DNA of 64,000 bases from Phyllobacterium chamaecytisi (GTDB taxonomy: Bacteria > Pseudomonadota > Alphaproteobacteria > Rhizobiales > Rhizobiaceae): positions 46,921-110,920 of the forward strand of contig NZ_JAIQWW010000022.1 in assembly GCF_020164455.1 (NCBI RefSeq), in the 5' to 3' direction. A model generated the notes under the pieces. The model saw only the letters and a program-made list of their open reading frames with translations. It searched no databases and was not told where the DNA came from. Positions 1 to 8,687 of this stretch are shown in pieces. The number at the start of each line of letters is the position of its first letter. Positions within the stretch are counted from its first letter, which is position 1. Position numbers and translations under genes: made by a program.

Positions 1-2
1 CC

Positions 3-473
3 TTGATACGCGATTTCGGATACATCGCAGATTTGCTTGGGGAACGAATGGGCTGTTTTCTGTTTCAGCTACCTCCAAGCGTTCGCTACGACCCGACATT
101 TCTTAAAACCATCTTGCAGCAACTGAATCCACGTCACCGCAACGTCGTTGAATTTCGTCACAAAAGCTGGTGGAACGAGGAAGTCTATGCGGCTTTTCGT
201 GCGGCCGGAGCGATCTTCTGCTCCTGCAGCGGACCGCGACTTCCAGAGGAACTGGTCAAAACCGCCGACGATATCTACGTCCGATTCCACGGAACCAAGA
301 ATTGGTACCGTCATGACTACAGCGACGAAGAATTAGCGAATTGGGCTGCGCGAATCCGCAAGAGCCGCGCCAAAAATGTTTGGGTCTATTTCAACAATGA
401 CCGTGACGGTCATGCGATCAAGAACGCAAAAGCGCTTATAGAACTCCTGAAAAGCGATGGTTTGCGCACATAG
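3..473 (+). CDS. DUF72 family protein, 3' part (5' end outside window)
   Basis: The C-terminal ~156 residues of a DUF72 (YecE-like) TIM-barrel protein. The family hallmarks are visible: a strand with FQLPPS near residue 22, VEFRHKSWW around residue 49, and YVRFHGT near residue 92 ahead of the C-terminal barrel strands with VYFNND. Complete family members are about 230-300 residues, so the true start lies upstream of base 1 and the TTG at base 3 is not a real start. The biochemical role of DUF72 proteins is not established. Stop at 471-473. Confidence 0.85.
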   Translation: MIRDFGYIADLLGERMGCFLFQLPPSVRYDPTFLKTILQQLNPRHRNVVEFRHKSWWNEEVYAAFRAAGAIFCSCSGPRLPEELVKTADDIYVRFHGTKNWYRHDYSDEELANWAARIRKSRAKNVWVYFNNDRDGHAIKNAKALIELLKSDGLRT

Positions 474-932
474 GGAATGTGAAGAAAAATGGCGGAACGG
501 CGGGGATTGCAGCGATCACTATGGGGGTCTTGGGTGGTTCGCGCAGATGTTCATGAAATAATCTGGCGTCGTTATTCATGGGGCCGTTCCTGGCCAATGC
601 GTCAATGGCTGTTCGGCGCTGCCAGGCTGGCTGGGTATTTGATCCGGAATCGTCGGCGCATGGTTTCTCGTCGCGGTCGGCGCATGTTTCGAGCGCGTCG
701 AGAGGTGCTGGACTCCGGCAATGCCCTAGAGTTCACCAGTTACGCGAAGGCGGCCTATTCGGCAGCTGTACTGTCGGCAAAGGTTCACTGAAGGAACCTG
801 TGGAGCGGCAAGTGAGTTAAATCGGGAGCGCGGTCCGGGTTGATAGGACAAAGGGTACTGGGACGCCTGGTCAAGGGCCGGGAAACCGGGATCCCGGCAT
901 TTGTGGATTGAGACGATCATCGAAGGCAGGAA
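474..932. other. Intergenic, no supported gene
   Basis: No recognised protein is encoded here. The open frames on both strands look like arginine-rich translations of non-coding DNA, with no ribosome-binding site and no family resemblance. A weak EcfG-like arrangement (GGAAC at 793-797, 17 bases, AGTT at 815-818) precedes the next gene by about 115 bases but may be chance. Confidence 0.4.
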
Positions 933-1238
933 ATGCATTTGGTCAAGATATATCTTCCCCTGAATGATCCGGATGGCCGCGCTCTTCCTTCCGAAACGCA
1001 CGACCGGGTGAAACAGAAGCTGACGGCCAAATTCGGCGGCGTCACCATGTTTTCCAACGCGCCCGCTGAAGGATTGTGGGCGCACGGGGGAAAATTGGAG
1101 TTCGACCAGATCATCGTCTTCGAGGTCATGACCAAAAGGCTGTCTTATGACTGGTGGAAAGACTACCGAAAAACTCTCGAATCCGTTTTTCAGCAACACC
1201 AGATCATCATCAGCACCCATACGGTCGACATTCTTTGA
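933..1238 (+). CDS. Conserved-looking hypothetical protein, 101 aa
   Basis: A soluble 101-residue protein without signal peptide or membrane segment. It starts at ATG 933 behind a GGCAGG ribosome-binding site. The composition is that of a real protein: MHLVKIYLPLNDPDG at the N-terminus, a central KFGGVTMFSNAPAEGLW stretch and a charged C-terminal helix ending in QHQIIISTHTVDIL. The layout resembles small rhizobial proteins of unknown function. I cannot assign a family. It stands alone, with no operon partner. Confidence 0.6.
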   Translation: MHLVKIYLPLNDPDGRALPSETHDRVKQKLTAKFGGVTMFSNAPAEGLWAHGGKLEFDQIIVFEVMTKRLSYDWWKDYRKTLESVFQQHQIIISTHTVDIL

Positions 1239-1323
1239 CGGCAATGCAATCTGGCGGGTCTGCTGGAGGCTCGTGTTGCTTGAAAGGGGCCGCGGGCTGT
1301 TACGTGCACCAGCGTACAAGTGC

Positions 1324-1348
1324 GGAACAATCTCTTGCTATGAAAGTT
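1324..1348 (+). promoter_or_regulatory. Candidate EcfG (general stress) promoter
   Basis: GGAAC at 1324-1328, 16 bases, then AGTT at 1345-1348. This fits the alphaproteobacterial EcfG/RpoE2 pattern except for the first, weakly conserved -10 base. It lies about 110 bases upstream of the DUF3606 gene. A single such site could arise by chance. Confidence 0.35.
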
Positions 1349-1459
1349 TGGGCCGAGTCGGGAGCGCTTAGCTCACCTGACGGAGGCACGTCGCGCAAAC
1401 TCTGATATTCCTTGTTCTGCGGCGAGCCCCACCTGGCCAATCTATGGATGGAGGAAGTC

Positions 1460-1663
1460 ATGGCTGATGATAAGACAAAACGTACGACCGACCGGGAGAC
1501 AGTCGCCGCTGGCGAGAAGTATGAAGTCCAATATCTTATGAAGTCCCTGCATCTGCGGCGCGACGATGCCGATCAACTGATCGCGAAGTACAATGGCGAC
1601 AGGGAAAAAATAAAGGCAGAGCTGTCGAAGCGAAAAACGCGTCAGACTTATGCGCACCTCTAG
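1460..1663 (+). CDS. DUF3606 domain protein, 67 aa
   Basis: A small soluble protein that matches the DUF3606 pattern. It has a basic/acidic N-terminal arm (MADDKTKRTTDRETVAAGE), then EVQYLMKSLHLRRDDADQLIAKYNGDREKIKAEL, which resembles a helix-turn-helix of the CUE/hypothetical stress type. ATG 1460 was chosen because GGAGG at 1450-1454 sits directly in front of it; the longer frame from 1412 has no ribosome-binding site. DUF3606 proteins are common in Rhizobiales and are often stress-induced, which would fit the upstream EcfG-like site. Confidence 0.8.
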   Translation: MADDKTKRTTDRETVAAGEKYEVQYLMKSLHLRRDDADQLIAKYNGDREKIKAELSKRKTRQTYAHL

Positions 1664-1706
1664 TTGGAATATCGGCTAGCTGTTTGCCCTCGAACTGGTA
1701 TGGCAG

Positions 1707-1811
1707 ATGCACGGTCCTTTCACGCTTTTCGCCCTTGACTGGGAAGTGTTCGTGGCGGCAGTCGTTGTCGTTTTAGCGCTTCTCTGGATTCGTTTCGCCT
1801 TTACCTCTTAG
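1707..1811 (+). CDS. Possible small membrane protein, 34 aa
   Basis: A short frame, ATG 1707 to TAG 1809-1811, coding for about 34 residues. The peptide is MHGPFTLFALDWEVF followed by one strongly hydrophobic stretch (VAAVVVVLALLWI) and a short tail RFAFTS. A single membrane segment fills half the peptide, and tiny proteins like this occur elsewhere in this window. The ribosome-binding site is weak and there is no known family, so this is a guess. The rest of 1664-1992 holds nothing recognisable. Confidence 0.25.
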   Translation: MHGPFTLFALDWEVFVAAVVVVLALLWIRFAFTS

Positions 1812-1992
1812 CCTACAGACGACGCGCAATGCACATGCTTGCTGACTTGCTCGCCCGCAACGCTTCAGGCCGCTGAATGGTTGGAGGACGGAACCCACAC
1901 GGTGAAATGTGCCTTTCCATTTTGCATTGCGCTCGTACCATTGAACATTTATCTCATTCATTGATCCGTTCCGGAAATGATTTGTCCAGCAT

Positions 1993-3294
1993 TCATGAGA
2001 CGGTGCTTACAGGCAGGGCGCGTTTGTGTTGCGTGGCTTTATAGGCCCGAACAATGATGTCCCTGGCATTCTCCACGATCAGCTTCCCTTCCAGGAAGTC
2101 ATCGATCTGGTCGTAGGTGACCCCATACGCATCTTCATCGGGACGCTGTGGCACGAGAGACTCAAGGTCGGCTGTCGGGACCTTGGTAACCAGGTGATCC
2201 GGAGCGCCCAGCGTTGCAGCCATGGCGCGAATGCGCCGTTTGATCAATCCGGACAGCGGCAGGATGTCGGCCGCTCCGTCGCCATGCTTGGTGAAGAAGC
2301 CCATGACTGCCTCTGCCGCATGATCCGTGCCGATGACGAGGCCGTGGTGAGCCCCAGCAATTGCGTACTGGGCGATCATGCGTTCCCTGGCCTTTATGTT
2401 GCCGAGTACGAAATCCTCATGGGCCTCGTCGCGGAACGCGAGATCCCCCCGCTTCAGTGCCATCATCATCGCGTCGACGGCCGGCTTGATGTTGATCGTA
2501 AGAACACGGTCCGGTGAAATGGCCGTCAGGGCCATCGATGCCGCATCTTCATCTGCCTGCACGCCGTAGGGCAGACGCACTGCAATGAACTGGGCGTCGT
2601 ATCCGTTTTCGCGCAGTTGCTCCACGGCACTTTGGGCAAGCATGCCTGCAAGGAGAGAATCGACGCCTCCGCTGATACCAAGAACATAGGTCATTGATCC
2701 GGACGATCGCAAATATTCGGCCAGAAAATCAATTCGGTCCTGGGTCTGCGAAACCGGATCGAAGTCTTGGCTCACTCCGAGTGATCGAATGATTTCTTGT
2801 TGCCCGGTGCTGATGTTGACTGTCTCCCTTCCTTTCGATCGTTCTCCGCAAGTCTTTCGGGTGTTGGGATTGCCAAATTCGGCGTCTCGGATACGTGTAT
2901 ATTCATCAAACCGCGGGAGATTGTCAGAAAATTCGACCCAGGAAAGTTTCTCTCGCCAATAGCCGTGAGCCGCCGGCTTGAACCGCTCGGGGTTATCGAA
3001 GAAGCCGATCGTCAGATATATCTCGTCCTTGATACCCTCATCGAAATATCCGATTGACGATCCGCAGTTCCCGCAAAACGTCCGGGTAATGCCAGATGTC
3101 CTCGAGAACCTCTTCATCTCACCCTTGGTTATGCGGAATTGCTGCGGTCTATATCCTACCCAAACAGTAAGCGGGCCGCCGATCGCTTGCCTGCAATCGG
3201 CATCATGATCGTAATTGATCCAGAACGGTTCGCCTTCGCATTCCGCTTGTACGCTGCCGCAAAAACAGCTGGCTGTCTCTAGCCGGTCAACCAT
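1993..3294 (-). CDS. nadE: Fusion: GFA-like domain + ammonia-dependent NAD+ synthetase
   Basis: 433 residues in one frame. Residues ~1-140 resemble the GFA (glutathione-dependent formaldehyde-activating) zinc fold: CFCG near 10-13 and FCGNCG near 73-78. The usual CHCxxC motif reads DHDADC, so one zinc site looks altered. From ~residue 162 to the end it matches the short NadE family, which converts deamido-NAD and ammonia to NAD with ATP: P-loop SGGVDS near 208-213, RLPYGVQADE, GNIKARERM, GTDHAAEA and TKVPTADLE. ATG 3294 follows GGAGG. At the domain junction, bases 2821-2837 read AGGAAGGGAG on the minus strand, like a ribosome-binding site, but no ATG, GTG or TTG follows. The fusion may therefore come from loss of a stop and a start between two genes. 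Confidence 0.85.
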   Translation of the reverse strand: MVDRLETASCFCGSVQAECEGEPFWINYDHDADCRQAIGGPLTVWVGYRPQQFRITKGEMKRFSRTSGITRTFCGNCGSSIGYFDEGIKDEIYLTIGFFDNPERFKPAAHGYWREKLSWVEFSDNLPRFDEYTRIRDAEFGNPNTRKTCGERSKGRETVNISTGQQEIIRSLGVSQDFDPVSQTQDRIDFLAEYLRSSGSMTYVLGISGGVDSLLAGMLAQSAVEQLRENGYDAQFIAVRLPYGVQADEDAASMALTAISPDRVLTINIKPAVDAMMMALKRGDLAFRDEAHEDFVLGNIKARERMIAQYAIAGAHHGLVIGTDHAAEAVMGFFTKHGDGAADILPLSGLIKRRIRAMAATLGAPDHLVTKVPTADLESLVPQRPDEDAYGVTYDQIDDFLEGKLIVENARDIIVRAYKATQHKRALPVSTVS

Positions 3295-3469
3295 CTGGTT
3301 CCTCCACTGCACGTGCAACAGAGATGGCGGGACTTTGTTCCTTGCAACGCATCAAGGTTCCGAATCTTAGTCTAACGATGAGGAACACACCGGGGCCATG
3401 ACTTGGTTGCTAGCCAAGGAATTGCGCGCGCTTCCCTGCTTGGTCCTGACCGAAGTAAAACGTCGATCG

Positions 3470-4630
3470 TCACAACGGAACCATAATCCGCAGCGATTGG
3501 TGAAGATCAGCAATAAGATCGTCGGGTTCTTCCAGACCGATATTCAACCTGACGATTCGCCCGCTGAAATCTTCACCGCCGTTTGCAAGATAGGGATAAG
3601 TCATCGCCAACGAGGTGACCCCTCCCCAACTGTAGCCGGCTTTGAACAGCGCCAGTCGATCAACGAAGTCGTCAACGTCCTTCGGACCAAATGTTTTCTT
3701 GAACACGATTGAAAAGACACTCGCGGACCCGGTGAAATCGCGTTTCCAGAAGACATGACCCGGCGACGACGGGAGCGCCGGATGAAGCACATTCTGGATC
3801 GCCGATTGTTCGGCAAGCCAATTTGCAACCTGCAGTGTCGAACGTTCCAGCCTTTCCAGACGCACGCCGAGCGTTTGCAGACCGCGCAAAGCCAGGCTGG
3901 CGTCATCGGGCGAAACCGCCATGCCCAACAGATCCCAGGCAGTACCCACTGACTCGTACAAGGCATCGTCTTTCACGGAGACGGTGCCCAAAAGAAGATC
4001 GCTGTGCCCTCCTACATACTTGGTCAGGGCCTGCATGCTGATATCCACACCATGCGCGAAGGCGTCGAAGAGAACGCCGGCAGAATATGTGTTGTCGAGG
4101 GCAACCGGAACACCACGAGCATGAGCGACCCCAACTATGGAGGGAACATCCTGGACTTCCATCGTGATCGAACCCGGGCTTTCCGTCCACACTAGCGCTG
4201 TGTTGTGTCTTATCAACGCGCCGATCCCATCACCAACCAGAGGATCATAGGGCTCAACCTCTATGCCCAGACGCTGCAGTAGCTTTTGGGCCAATTCCCT
4301 GTTTGGGCCATAGGCGCTGGCCGGTACCAGGGCATGGCTGCCGGTCTTGCAGACGGCGAGATAGATCAAGGCGATTGCGGCCTGACCTCCTGGGACCACA
4401 AAAGTGCGGTAAGCACCCTCTAGTTCAGCAATCCGTGCACCCAATTCCAGCACGGTAGGCGTTCCATAAAGTCCGTAATTGTAACCGGCCTCGATCTGAC
4501 GCCAGTTATTGTGCGCTGCTCCCACATTGTCAAAGATCACGGTCGAACCCCGATAGGTCGGGATGACAAGAGACTGGTACCCGCCGATTGGCTTCTGTTC
4601 CGGGTTCAAGAGCCTGGTACGCCAATGCAT
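3470..4630 (-). CDS. metC: PLP-dependent trans-sulfuration enzyme, cystathionine beta-lyase-like
   Basis: A 386-residue Cys/Met-metabolism PLP enzyme. It shows N-terminal YGLYGTPTV near 52-60, the PLP-phosphate loop VPGGQAA near 79-85, ALDNTYS with the pyridine-nitrogen Asp near 179, and the Schiff-base lysine in ALTKYVGGHSD at about Lys204. The C-terminal substrate loop has SWGGVTSL. The length is typical of MetC, which cleaves cystathionine to homocysteine, pyruvate and ammonia. Related lyases (cystathionine gamma-synthase, methionine gamma-lyase) share the fold; the short SWGG loop favours beta-lyase. It is monocistronic, with no nearby methionine genes. Confidence 0.85.
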   Translation of the reverse strand: MHWRTRLLNPEQKPIGGYQSLVIPTYRGSTVIFDNVGAAHNNWRQIEAGYNYGLYGTPTVLELGARIAELEGAYRTFVVPGGQAAIALIYLAVCKTGSHALVPASAYGPNRELAQKLLQRLGIEVEPYDPLVGDGIGALIRHNTALVWTESPGSITMEVQDVPSIVGVAHARGVPVALDNTYSAGVLFDAFAHGVDISMQALTKYVGGHSDLLLGTVSVKDDALYESVGTAWDLLGMAVSPDDASLALRGLQTLGVRLERLERSTLQVANWLAEQSAIQNVLHPALPSSPGHVFWKRDFTGSASVFSIVFKKTFGPKDVDDFVDRLALFKAGYSWGGVTSLAMTYPYLANGGEDFSGRIVRLNIGLEEPDDLIADLHQSLRIMVPL

Positions 4631-5534
4631 TCGGAATCCTTCAGAAAATGATATTGCTGTGAACCACCAATGCCAAATCCTTCTTGGTCAGAAATGTTCC
4701 GAAGCGGAGCTATGTTCCAAGCTGCCCGGCGAAGGTGCCCACCAAAAAAGAGAGCATTCTCCCATGCGTTTCCTCCGAGACAACGGTGCTCTATTGCGCG
4801 CCTTCTTCGCAAGTATATGGCTTTGCTCAGGGTCGTGCCGCGAAAAACATGAAGTGCCAGGCATCGTCTCCCGCCACCGGATTTGTTGCATACATCACCG
4901 GCGAAAATTTCGTTCCGGCGTTATTTGCAAACCGAAAAAGTGAGTGGCTGCCGATGGCGACTCATGTGGTCCTCGCCGCATATCTTTTTGCAACGAGGAT
5001 CGTCGGAGTCGCGCGACCCGATGATATGCCTACAGACAAGGAGCCACCGCCGCGGTCCCGCAGCTGGATTTACGCTTTTCGTTCTGGCTATTTCCTTGGA
5101 GCCATTCTGCATTCAACTCCGATGCAGCCGCCCATGGTGCGACTGTGCAATCCGCGCTGCTTGTCTTGGCAACGCACGTTTCTGCCTTGAATCTTGCCAA
5201 AACTGGCAATCGGAGTTTTTTCGACAGCGACGCGGGTCATGTCTCCATCTTCCTGCGCCATCGCGGATCGCCTTGATCAAGCCGGTTGAAGCATCCGATA
5301 GTCAGACCGGAAATTAACTGGGATCTCGGCCGACACCACCGGAGGCAGCCCAGGAACCATTCGGCATATTGAGAATATGTCGCGCAAAAGGGACATCTCC
5401 ATAAGCGCTGGACGACAATCTCGACTTTTTTCTTCTGGCTTTACAACGCGAGGATCTCGCTGAGATGAAGGAAGTCGTTTCGCCGTTGAAAATAGCCACC
5501 CGGGAGCCCTCGCCTCGAGTGGCCAAGCTGAAGC
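4631..5534. other. Long intergenic stretch, no supported gene
   Basis: About 900 bases lie between two minus-strand genes. Open frames of 100-168 codons exist on the plus strand (within 4684-5317), but they lack ribosome-binding sites, overlap each other in different frames and resemble nothing known. A hydrophobic patch around 4960-5020 may be the remains of a membrane protein. I see no RNA gene or repeat. Confidence 0.35.
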
Positions 5535-6137
5535 CTATGGCATCATCTGAGTGGTCTGACGCAAACGATCGCGTTCTTTGAGCACATCTTCTTCTGTGTA
5601 ATCGGGCAGGGATCCATCGAACCTCTCCCACCCGGCTTCACGATACGAGGCGCGGCGTGTGTCAAGGTCGACCGGCGCGTTGGCCTTAAGGATGGCCTGA
5701 GCACCTTCGGCCTCACTGTCGTCAACTCGTGCCGAAACCAGTGTGCTTCCGCGGCGAACGCCCTCCGCATAAACGTGCGCGTCTTTTTCGTCTACGCCTT
5801 CATTTGTCAAAGACCCTATAATGCCGCCTGCAGCGCCACCGGCGGCTGCGCCAGCTACCGCACCTGCCGCGGTGGCGGCGAGCCAACCTGCGGCCACCAC
5901 GGGACCGATGCCCGGTATGGCGAGCATCCCAAGTCCGGCAAGAAGCCCTCCGGTGCCCCCCACCGCAGCACCGATTCCAGCACCGGTCGCAGCACCCTCC
6001 CCGGCGTTGTCGTCGCGCTCGTCGCCGTCGCGACCGACAATACTAATGCGGTCTGAAGCAATGCCGGCATCTTCGAGTGCGCGAACCACGGCTCGGGCAT
6101 CGGCATGATTGTCGTACAGTCCTGTGATTGTTTGCAT
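5535..6137 (-). CDS. General stress protein with glycine-zipper core
   Basis: A 200-residue protein. Residues 1-45 (MQTITGLYDNHADARAVVRALEDAGI... RISIVGRD) match the ferredoxin-like N-terminal domain of the YflT/general-stress-protein 17M family. Residues ~50-115 are an Ala/Gly-rich glycine zipper with a long hydrophobic stretch (GLLAGLGMLAIPGIGPVVAAGW). The C-terminal third again carries an alpha/beta unit (YAEGVRRGSTLVSARVDD) and a YREAGWERFD tail. Such proteins are taken to be stress-induced and possibly membrane-associated; the exact function is unknown. An EcfG-like site lies 46-70 bases upstream. Confidence 0.85.
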   Translation of the reverse strand: MQTITGLYDNHADARAVVRALEDAGIASDRISIVGRDGDERDDNAGEGAATGAGIGAAVGGTGGLLAGLGMLAIPGIGPVVAAGWLAATAAGAVAGAAAGGAAGGIIGSLTNEGVDEKDAHVYAEGVRRGSTLVSARVDDSEAEGAQAILKANAPVDLDTRRASYREAGWERFDGSLPDYTEEDVLKERDRLRQTTQMMP

Positions 6138-6182
6138 TTGCTATCTCCCTTGATTTTCTTACCCAACTATAGGGAAGTAGAT

Positions 6183-6207
6183 AACCGTTGGATCAGGTGA
6201 AGGTTCC
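6183..6207 (-). promoter_or_regulatory. Candidate EcfG promoter of the general stress protein gene
   Basis: On the minus strand GGAAC (6203-6207), 16 bases, GGTT (6183-6186). It differs from the EcfG consensus only at the first -10 base. It ends about 45 bases before the start at 6137, a normal promoter distance. The product looks like a general stress protein, so the assignment is plausible. Confidence 0.5.
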
Positions 6208-6347
6208 AGCCAACCCGTTGGCGCATTTGCCTTTTTGTGAAGAACGGCGGACTGGGATAGCTCTTAGTCGAACGCACAAAGAGCAAGATCGCTGACACCA
6301 TTAATCGAACTACGACAGATCTCGTCTGGCCATTTAATCGGCGGCCC

Positions 6348-6458
6348 CTATCTTAACGGCGGAACTGGTACTGGTCCTGGCTCAGGATGGGGGATAGGCG
6401 GATCGTCCGGCAGCGGTGGGCTCGGTTCTGGCTCTGGGGTAGGTATTGGATCACCCAT
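6348..6458 (-). CDS. Short proline-rich protein, 36 aa
   Basis: ATG at 6458 with a strong AGGAGGA ribosome-binding site (6468-6474 on the plus strand) and TAG at 6348-6350. The 36-residue product is almost entirely Pro/acidic: MGDPIPTPEPEPSPPLP, DDPPIPHPEPGP, VPVPPLR. Short proline-rich peptides of this kind are seen in rhizobia. The function is unknown, and it may be an extended linker-like or envelope-associated peptide. The ribosome-binding site and the consistent codon pattern make it a believable gene despite its size. Confidence 0.6.
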   Translation of the reverse strand: MGDPIPTPEPEPSPPLPDDPPIPHPEPGPVPVPPLR

Positions 6459-6591
6459 ATCAAGGTCTCCTCCTGATGGATACAAACTGTTACAAGCGGC
6501 TTGTCAGCCACGCTCCAGGTTCCACTGTCGAATACCTGTTCACCCCGAGGGAGCTTGAGCCACCATAATTCAATGAATCTGGTTCGCTAGA

Positions 6592-7632
6592 CTAGACAAG
6601 TTGTTCAACGGTGCATTGATCTGGCCGCTTGTCGGGTCGCCAGCGCATAAGTTTGGTGCCATGGCGAAAGCGGTCGCCTGTGATATGGTCGAACCGCACC
6701 TCGACGACGAGCTCCGGACGCAGCGGCTCCCACTCACTACTTCGTTTGCTCCAGCGGCTGATGCCACCAGGCGACGTCCCGGTAAAGCCGGGCGGCTCAC
6801 GCAGTAGCTCCAGCCGCTTGGTTAAAGCCCCGCGTTCGTCGTCCTGAATCGTGGAGGTGAAGCCGACATGATTGAGTTTTCCAACTCTGTCATAAAGGCC
6901 AAGAAGCAGAGACCCGACCTCGCGAGATTGGCTTTCATAGCGAAAGCCTCCGACAACACAGTCGGCGGTGCGTAGCCGCTTCACCTTGACCATGACCCGC
7001 TGACCCGCCTCGTAGGTTCCCTCAAGCCGTTTCGCTATGACACCGTCGGAGCCCCCATGGCCAGCTTCGGACAACCATTTCAAGGCTTGCTTCACCTGTC
7101 TTGTTGTCGGGGAAAGGACAATATTTTCAAGCGACGCGTCCTCTTCAACCCGACCAAAAAGCTGTTCCAGCAGCTTCCGGCGTTGAGACAGGGGTTGATC
7201 CAAAACAGACTTGCCGTCTTCAGAAGCCAGCAAGTCAAACAGGACGAGCTTGGCAGGGGTTTCGTGCGCCAGTTTTCGTATCCGGCTCTCGGCAGGATGA
7301 AGTCGCAACTGCAAAGCGTCAAACGCAGGCTGACCGTCAATCTCAACGACAAGCTCACCATCGACGACAAATCTTTCAGATGGCCAATTTCGTAGACAGG
7401 TGATCATCTCAGGAAAATAACGCCCCAGGGGCTTGCCGGATTTAGCTCTGAGATCGATCTGGCTGCCTTCCTTGAAAACCAGGCAGCGAAAGCCGTCCCA
7501 TTTGGGTTCGTATTGCCAGTTGACACCTTCAGGCAACTCTTGGGCGGAACGCGCTTCGATGGGCGGCGTATCGAGGGGTAACGCGAAGAGGCAAGCTTTC
7601 CCGCTTCCGGATGTCTTTGGGCTCTTCCCCAT
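6592..7632 (-). CDS. ligC: ATP-dependent DNA ligase (LigC/LigD ligase-domain type)
   Basis: 346 residues. The adenylation domain has the nucleotidyltransferase motif EPKWDGFR, with the AMP-accepting lysine at about 44. It is followed by FVVDGELVV (motif III region), KLVLFDLL, DGVIAKR (motif IV) and MVKVKRLRTAD (motif V). An OB-fold follows from ~220 to the end (VGSLLLGLYDRVGKLNHVGFTST... RPELVVEVRFDH). It lacks the polymerase and phosphoesterase domains of full LigD, which is typical of stand-alone LigC used in non-homologous end joining or base repair. It lies 33 bases downstream of the flavodoxin-like gene on the same strand, so the two may be cotranscribed from the EcfG-like site at 8315-8339. 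Confidence 0.9.
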   Translation of the reverse strand: MGKSPKTSGSGKACLFALPLDTPPIEARSAQELPEGVNWQYEPKWDGFRCLVFKEGSQIDLRAKSGKPLGRYFPEMITCLRNWPSERFVVDGELVVEIDGQPAFDALQLRLHPAESRIRKLAHETPAKLVLFDLLASEDGKSVLDQPLSQRRKLLEQLFGRVEEDASLENIVLSPTTRQVKQALKWLSEAGHGGSDGVIAKRLEGTYEAGQRVMVKVKRLRTADCVVGGFRYESQSREVGSLLLGLYDRVGKLNHVGFTSTIQDDERGALTKRLELLREPPGFTGTSPGGISRWSKRSSEWEPLRPELVVEVRFDHITGDRFRHGTKLMRWRPDKRPDQCTVEQLV

Positions 7633-7665
7633 CTATGAACCTCGGCGTCTTTGAACCAGACCTGG

Positions 7666-8268
7666 CTATTCACCCGGATAAGGTTGGTTCTTTAACAGGT
7701 CAGCAAGATGAGCGGTGTTGCGCGCCAGCATGGCAATCGCATCAGCGACTTGTTTCGGAACCTCTTTCAAGTCAATAAAATCGGTACTGCCCATCGCCTC
7801 GCCCACCCAATAGGCAACGGCATTGGGGGCAATGGAAAACCCGACATCGTTCAACGCCTGATACAACTCTGCTGAGACATGGTGCGCTCCATCTTCATTA
7901 CCGACGACTGCAATCGCCGCAACCTTCCCATAAGACGGCATCCTTCCCTTATCATCCGTTTCTTCCAAGAAGGCGTCCATCCGCTCAAGTGCCCGTTTGC
8001 AAACACTTGACGGCTGTCCCAACCAGATGGGAGTGCCAAGGATCAGAATATCCGCATCGATGATCTGTTGTCTCAAGTCGGGCCAATCATCGCCGTCACC
8101 TTCATCGGACGTTACACCGGGTTTGATGTTCACTTCAGCCAACCGGACGCTCGACGTGTTGATATCGAGTGCCTTGAAAGCTTCAATGACCAGATCAAGC
8201 ATCCGTTGGGTAGAAGATTCGCCACTTGCCTTCAGCGTACAATTTATCGCTAGAACATTCAGGGGCAT
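7666..8268 (-). CDS. NAD(P)H-dependent FMN reductase / flavodoxin-like protein
   Basis: About 200 residues with a flavodoxin fold. It opens MPLNVLAINCTLK, a phosphate-binding first loop, followed by ADILILGTPIWLGQPSSVCKRALERMD, the second flavin-binding loop typical of NADPH-dependent FMN reductases. Later come KVAAIAVVGNEDGAHH and a C-terminal helix. ATG 8268 was chosen over the longer frame starting at 8472 because AGGAA lies just upstream and the fold begins here. Likely role: quinone or flavin reduction under stress (inference from family and promoter). It precedes the DNA ligase gene in the same orientation. Confidence 0.85.
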   Translation of the reverse strand: MPLNVLAINCTLKASGESSTQRMLDLVIEAFKALDINTSSVRLAEVNIKPGVTSDEGDGDDWPDLRQQIIDADILILGTPIWLGQPSSVCKRALERMDAFLEETDDKGRMPSYGKVAAIAVVGNEDGAHHVSAELYQALNDVGFSIAPNAVAYWVGEAMGSTDFIDLKEVPKQVADAIAMLARNTAHLADLLKNQPYPGE

Positions 8269-8314
8269 GTCGTTCCTAATGAGCGTTGCGTGTTCGTCGG
8301 ACTTAGGACCAAGG

Positions 8315-8339
8315 AACTGTTGCGCTCGGGAAAAGTTCC
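8315..8339 (-). promoter_or_regulatory. Candidate EcfG promoter for flavodoxin-ligase pair
   Basis: Minus strand GGAAC (8335-8339), 16 bases, AGTT (8315-8318). It lies about 47 bases upstream of the flavodoxin-like gene start. It deviates from consensus only at the weak first -10 base. Confidence 0.45.
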
Positions 8340-8656
8340 ACGTGACCTCAATGCGACATCTTTTGCCTACGCCAGTTTTCGCGGTCGATAGGCCTTTAAT
8401 GCTCCCTCCTTGGAGCGCGCAATCTCTCTGATGCTGGTTACCTCGCGCCCAACGACGAACCTGTCCTTCCATTGCAAGTCATGCACGGTTGGTTGCGTGG
8501 ACATTCACGGCCGACACGAGCCCCGCCTGTCATGCCCGCTGAAGCCCAGCGCCGGGTTCGTTGGATCTCACCAGCATGCTTGTTAGAACCGCAGCGACAA
8601 TTTCCATCGCAAGTGTATTCATATTCCGATGAAACAATTTTTAGCGAGCTTTTTTC

Positions 8657-8681
8657 GGAACATTATCAACTTTGCCAGGTT
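8657..8681 (+). promoter_or_regulatory. EcfG-like promoter without an obvious downstream gene
   Basis: GGAAC (8657-8661), 16 bases, GGTT (8678-8681). No protein-coding frame follows within several hundred bases. Two strong hairpins do follow (see next entry), so a stress-induced RNA is possible. It could also be a chance match. Confidence 0.3.
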
Positions 8682-8687
8682 CACGGC

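Noticed and set aside
489..791. 100-codon plus-strand frame after the DUF72 gene
   Set aside because: Arg/Trp-rich random-looking protein, no ribosome-binding site, no family resemblance.
726..1319. 197-codon minus-strand frame
   Set aside because: Antisense to the better-supported gene at 933-1238; no start signal and no recognisable protein.
4684..5317. Two overlapping plus-strand frames of 168 and 144 codons
   Set aside because: No ribosome-binding site, no motif and frames conflict with one another; kept only as intergenic.
5821..6108. Ala/Pro-rich plus-strand frame
   Set aside because: Antisense shadow of the Ala/Gly-rich glycine zipper of the general stress protein.
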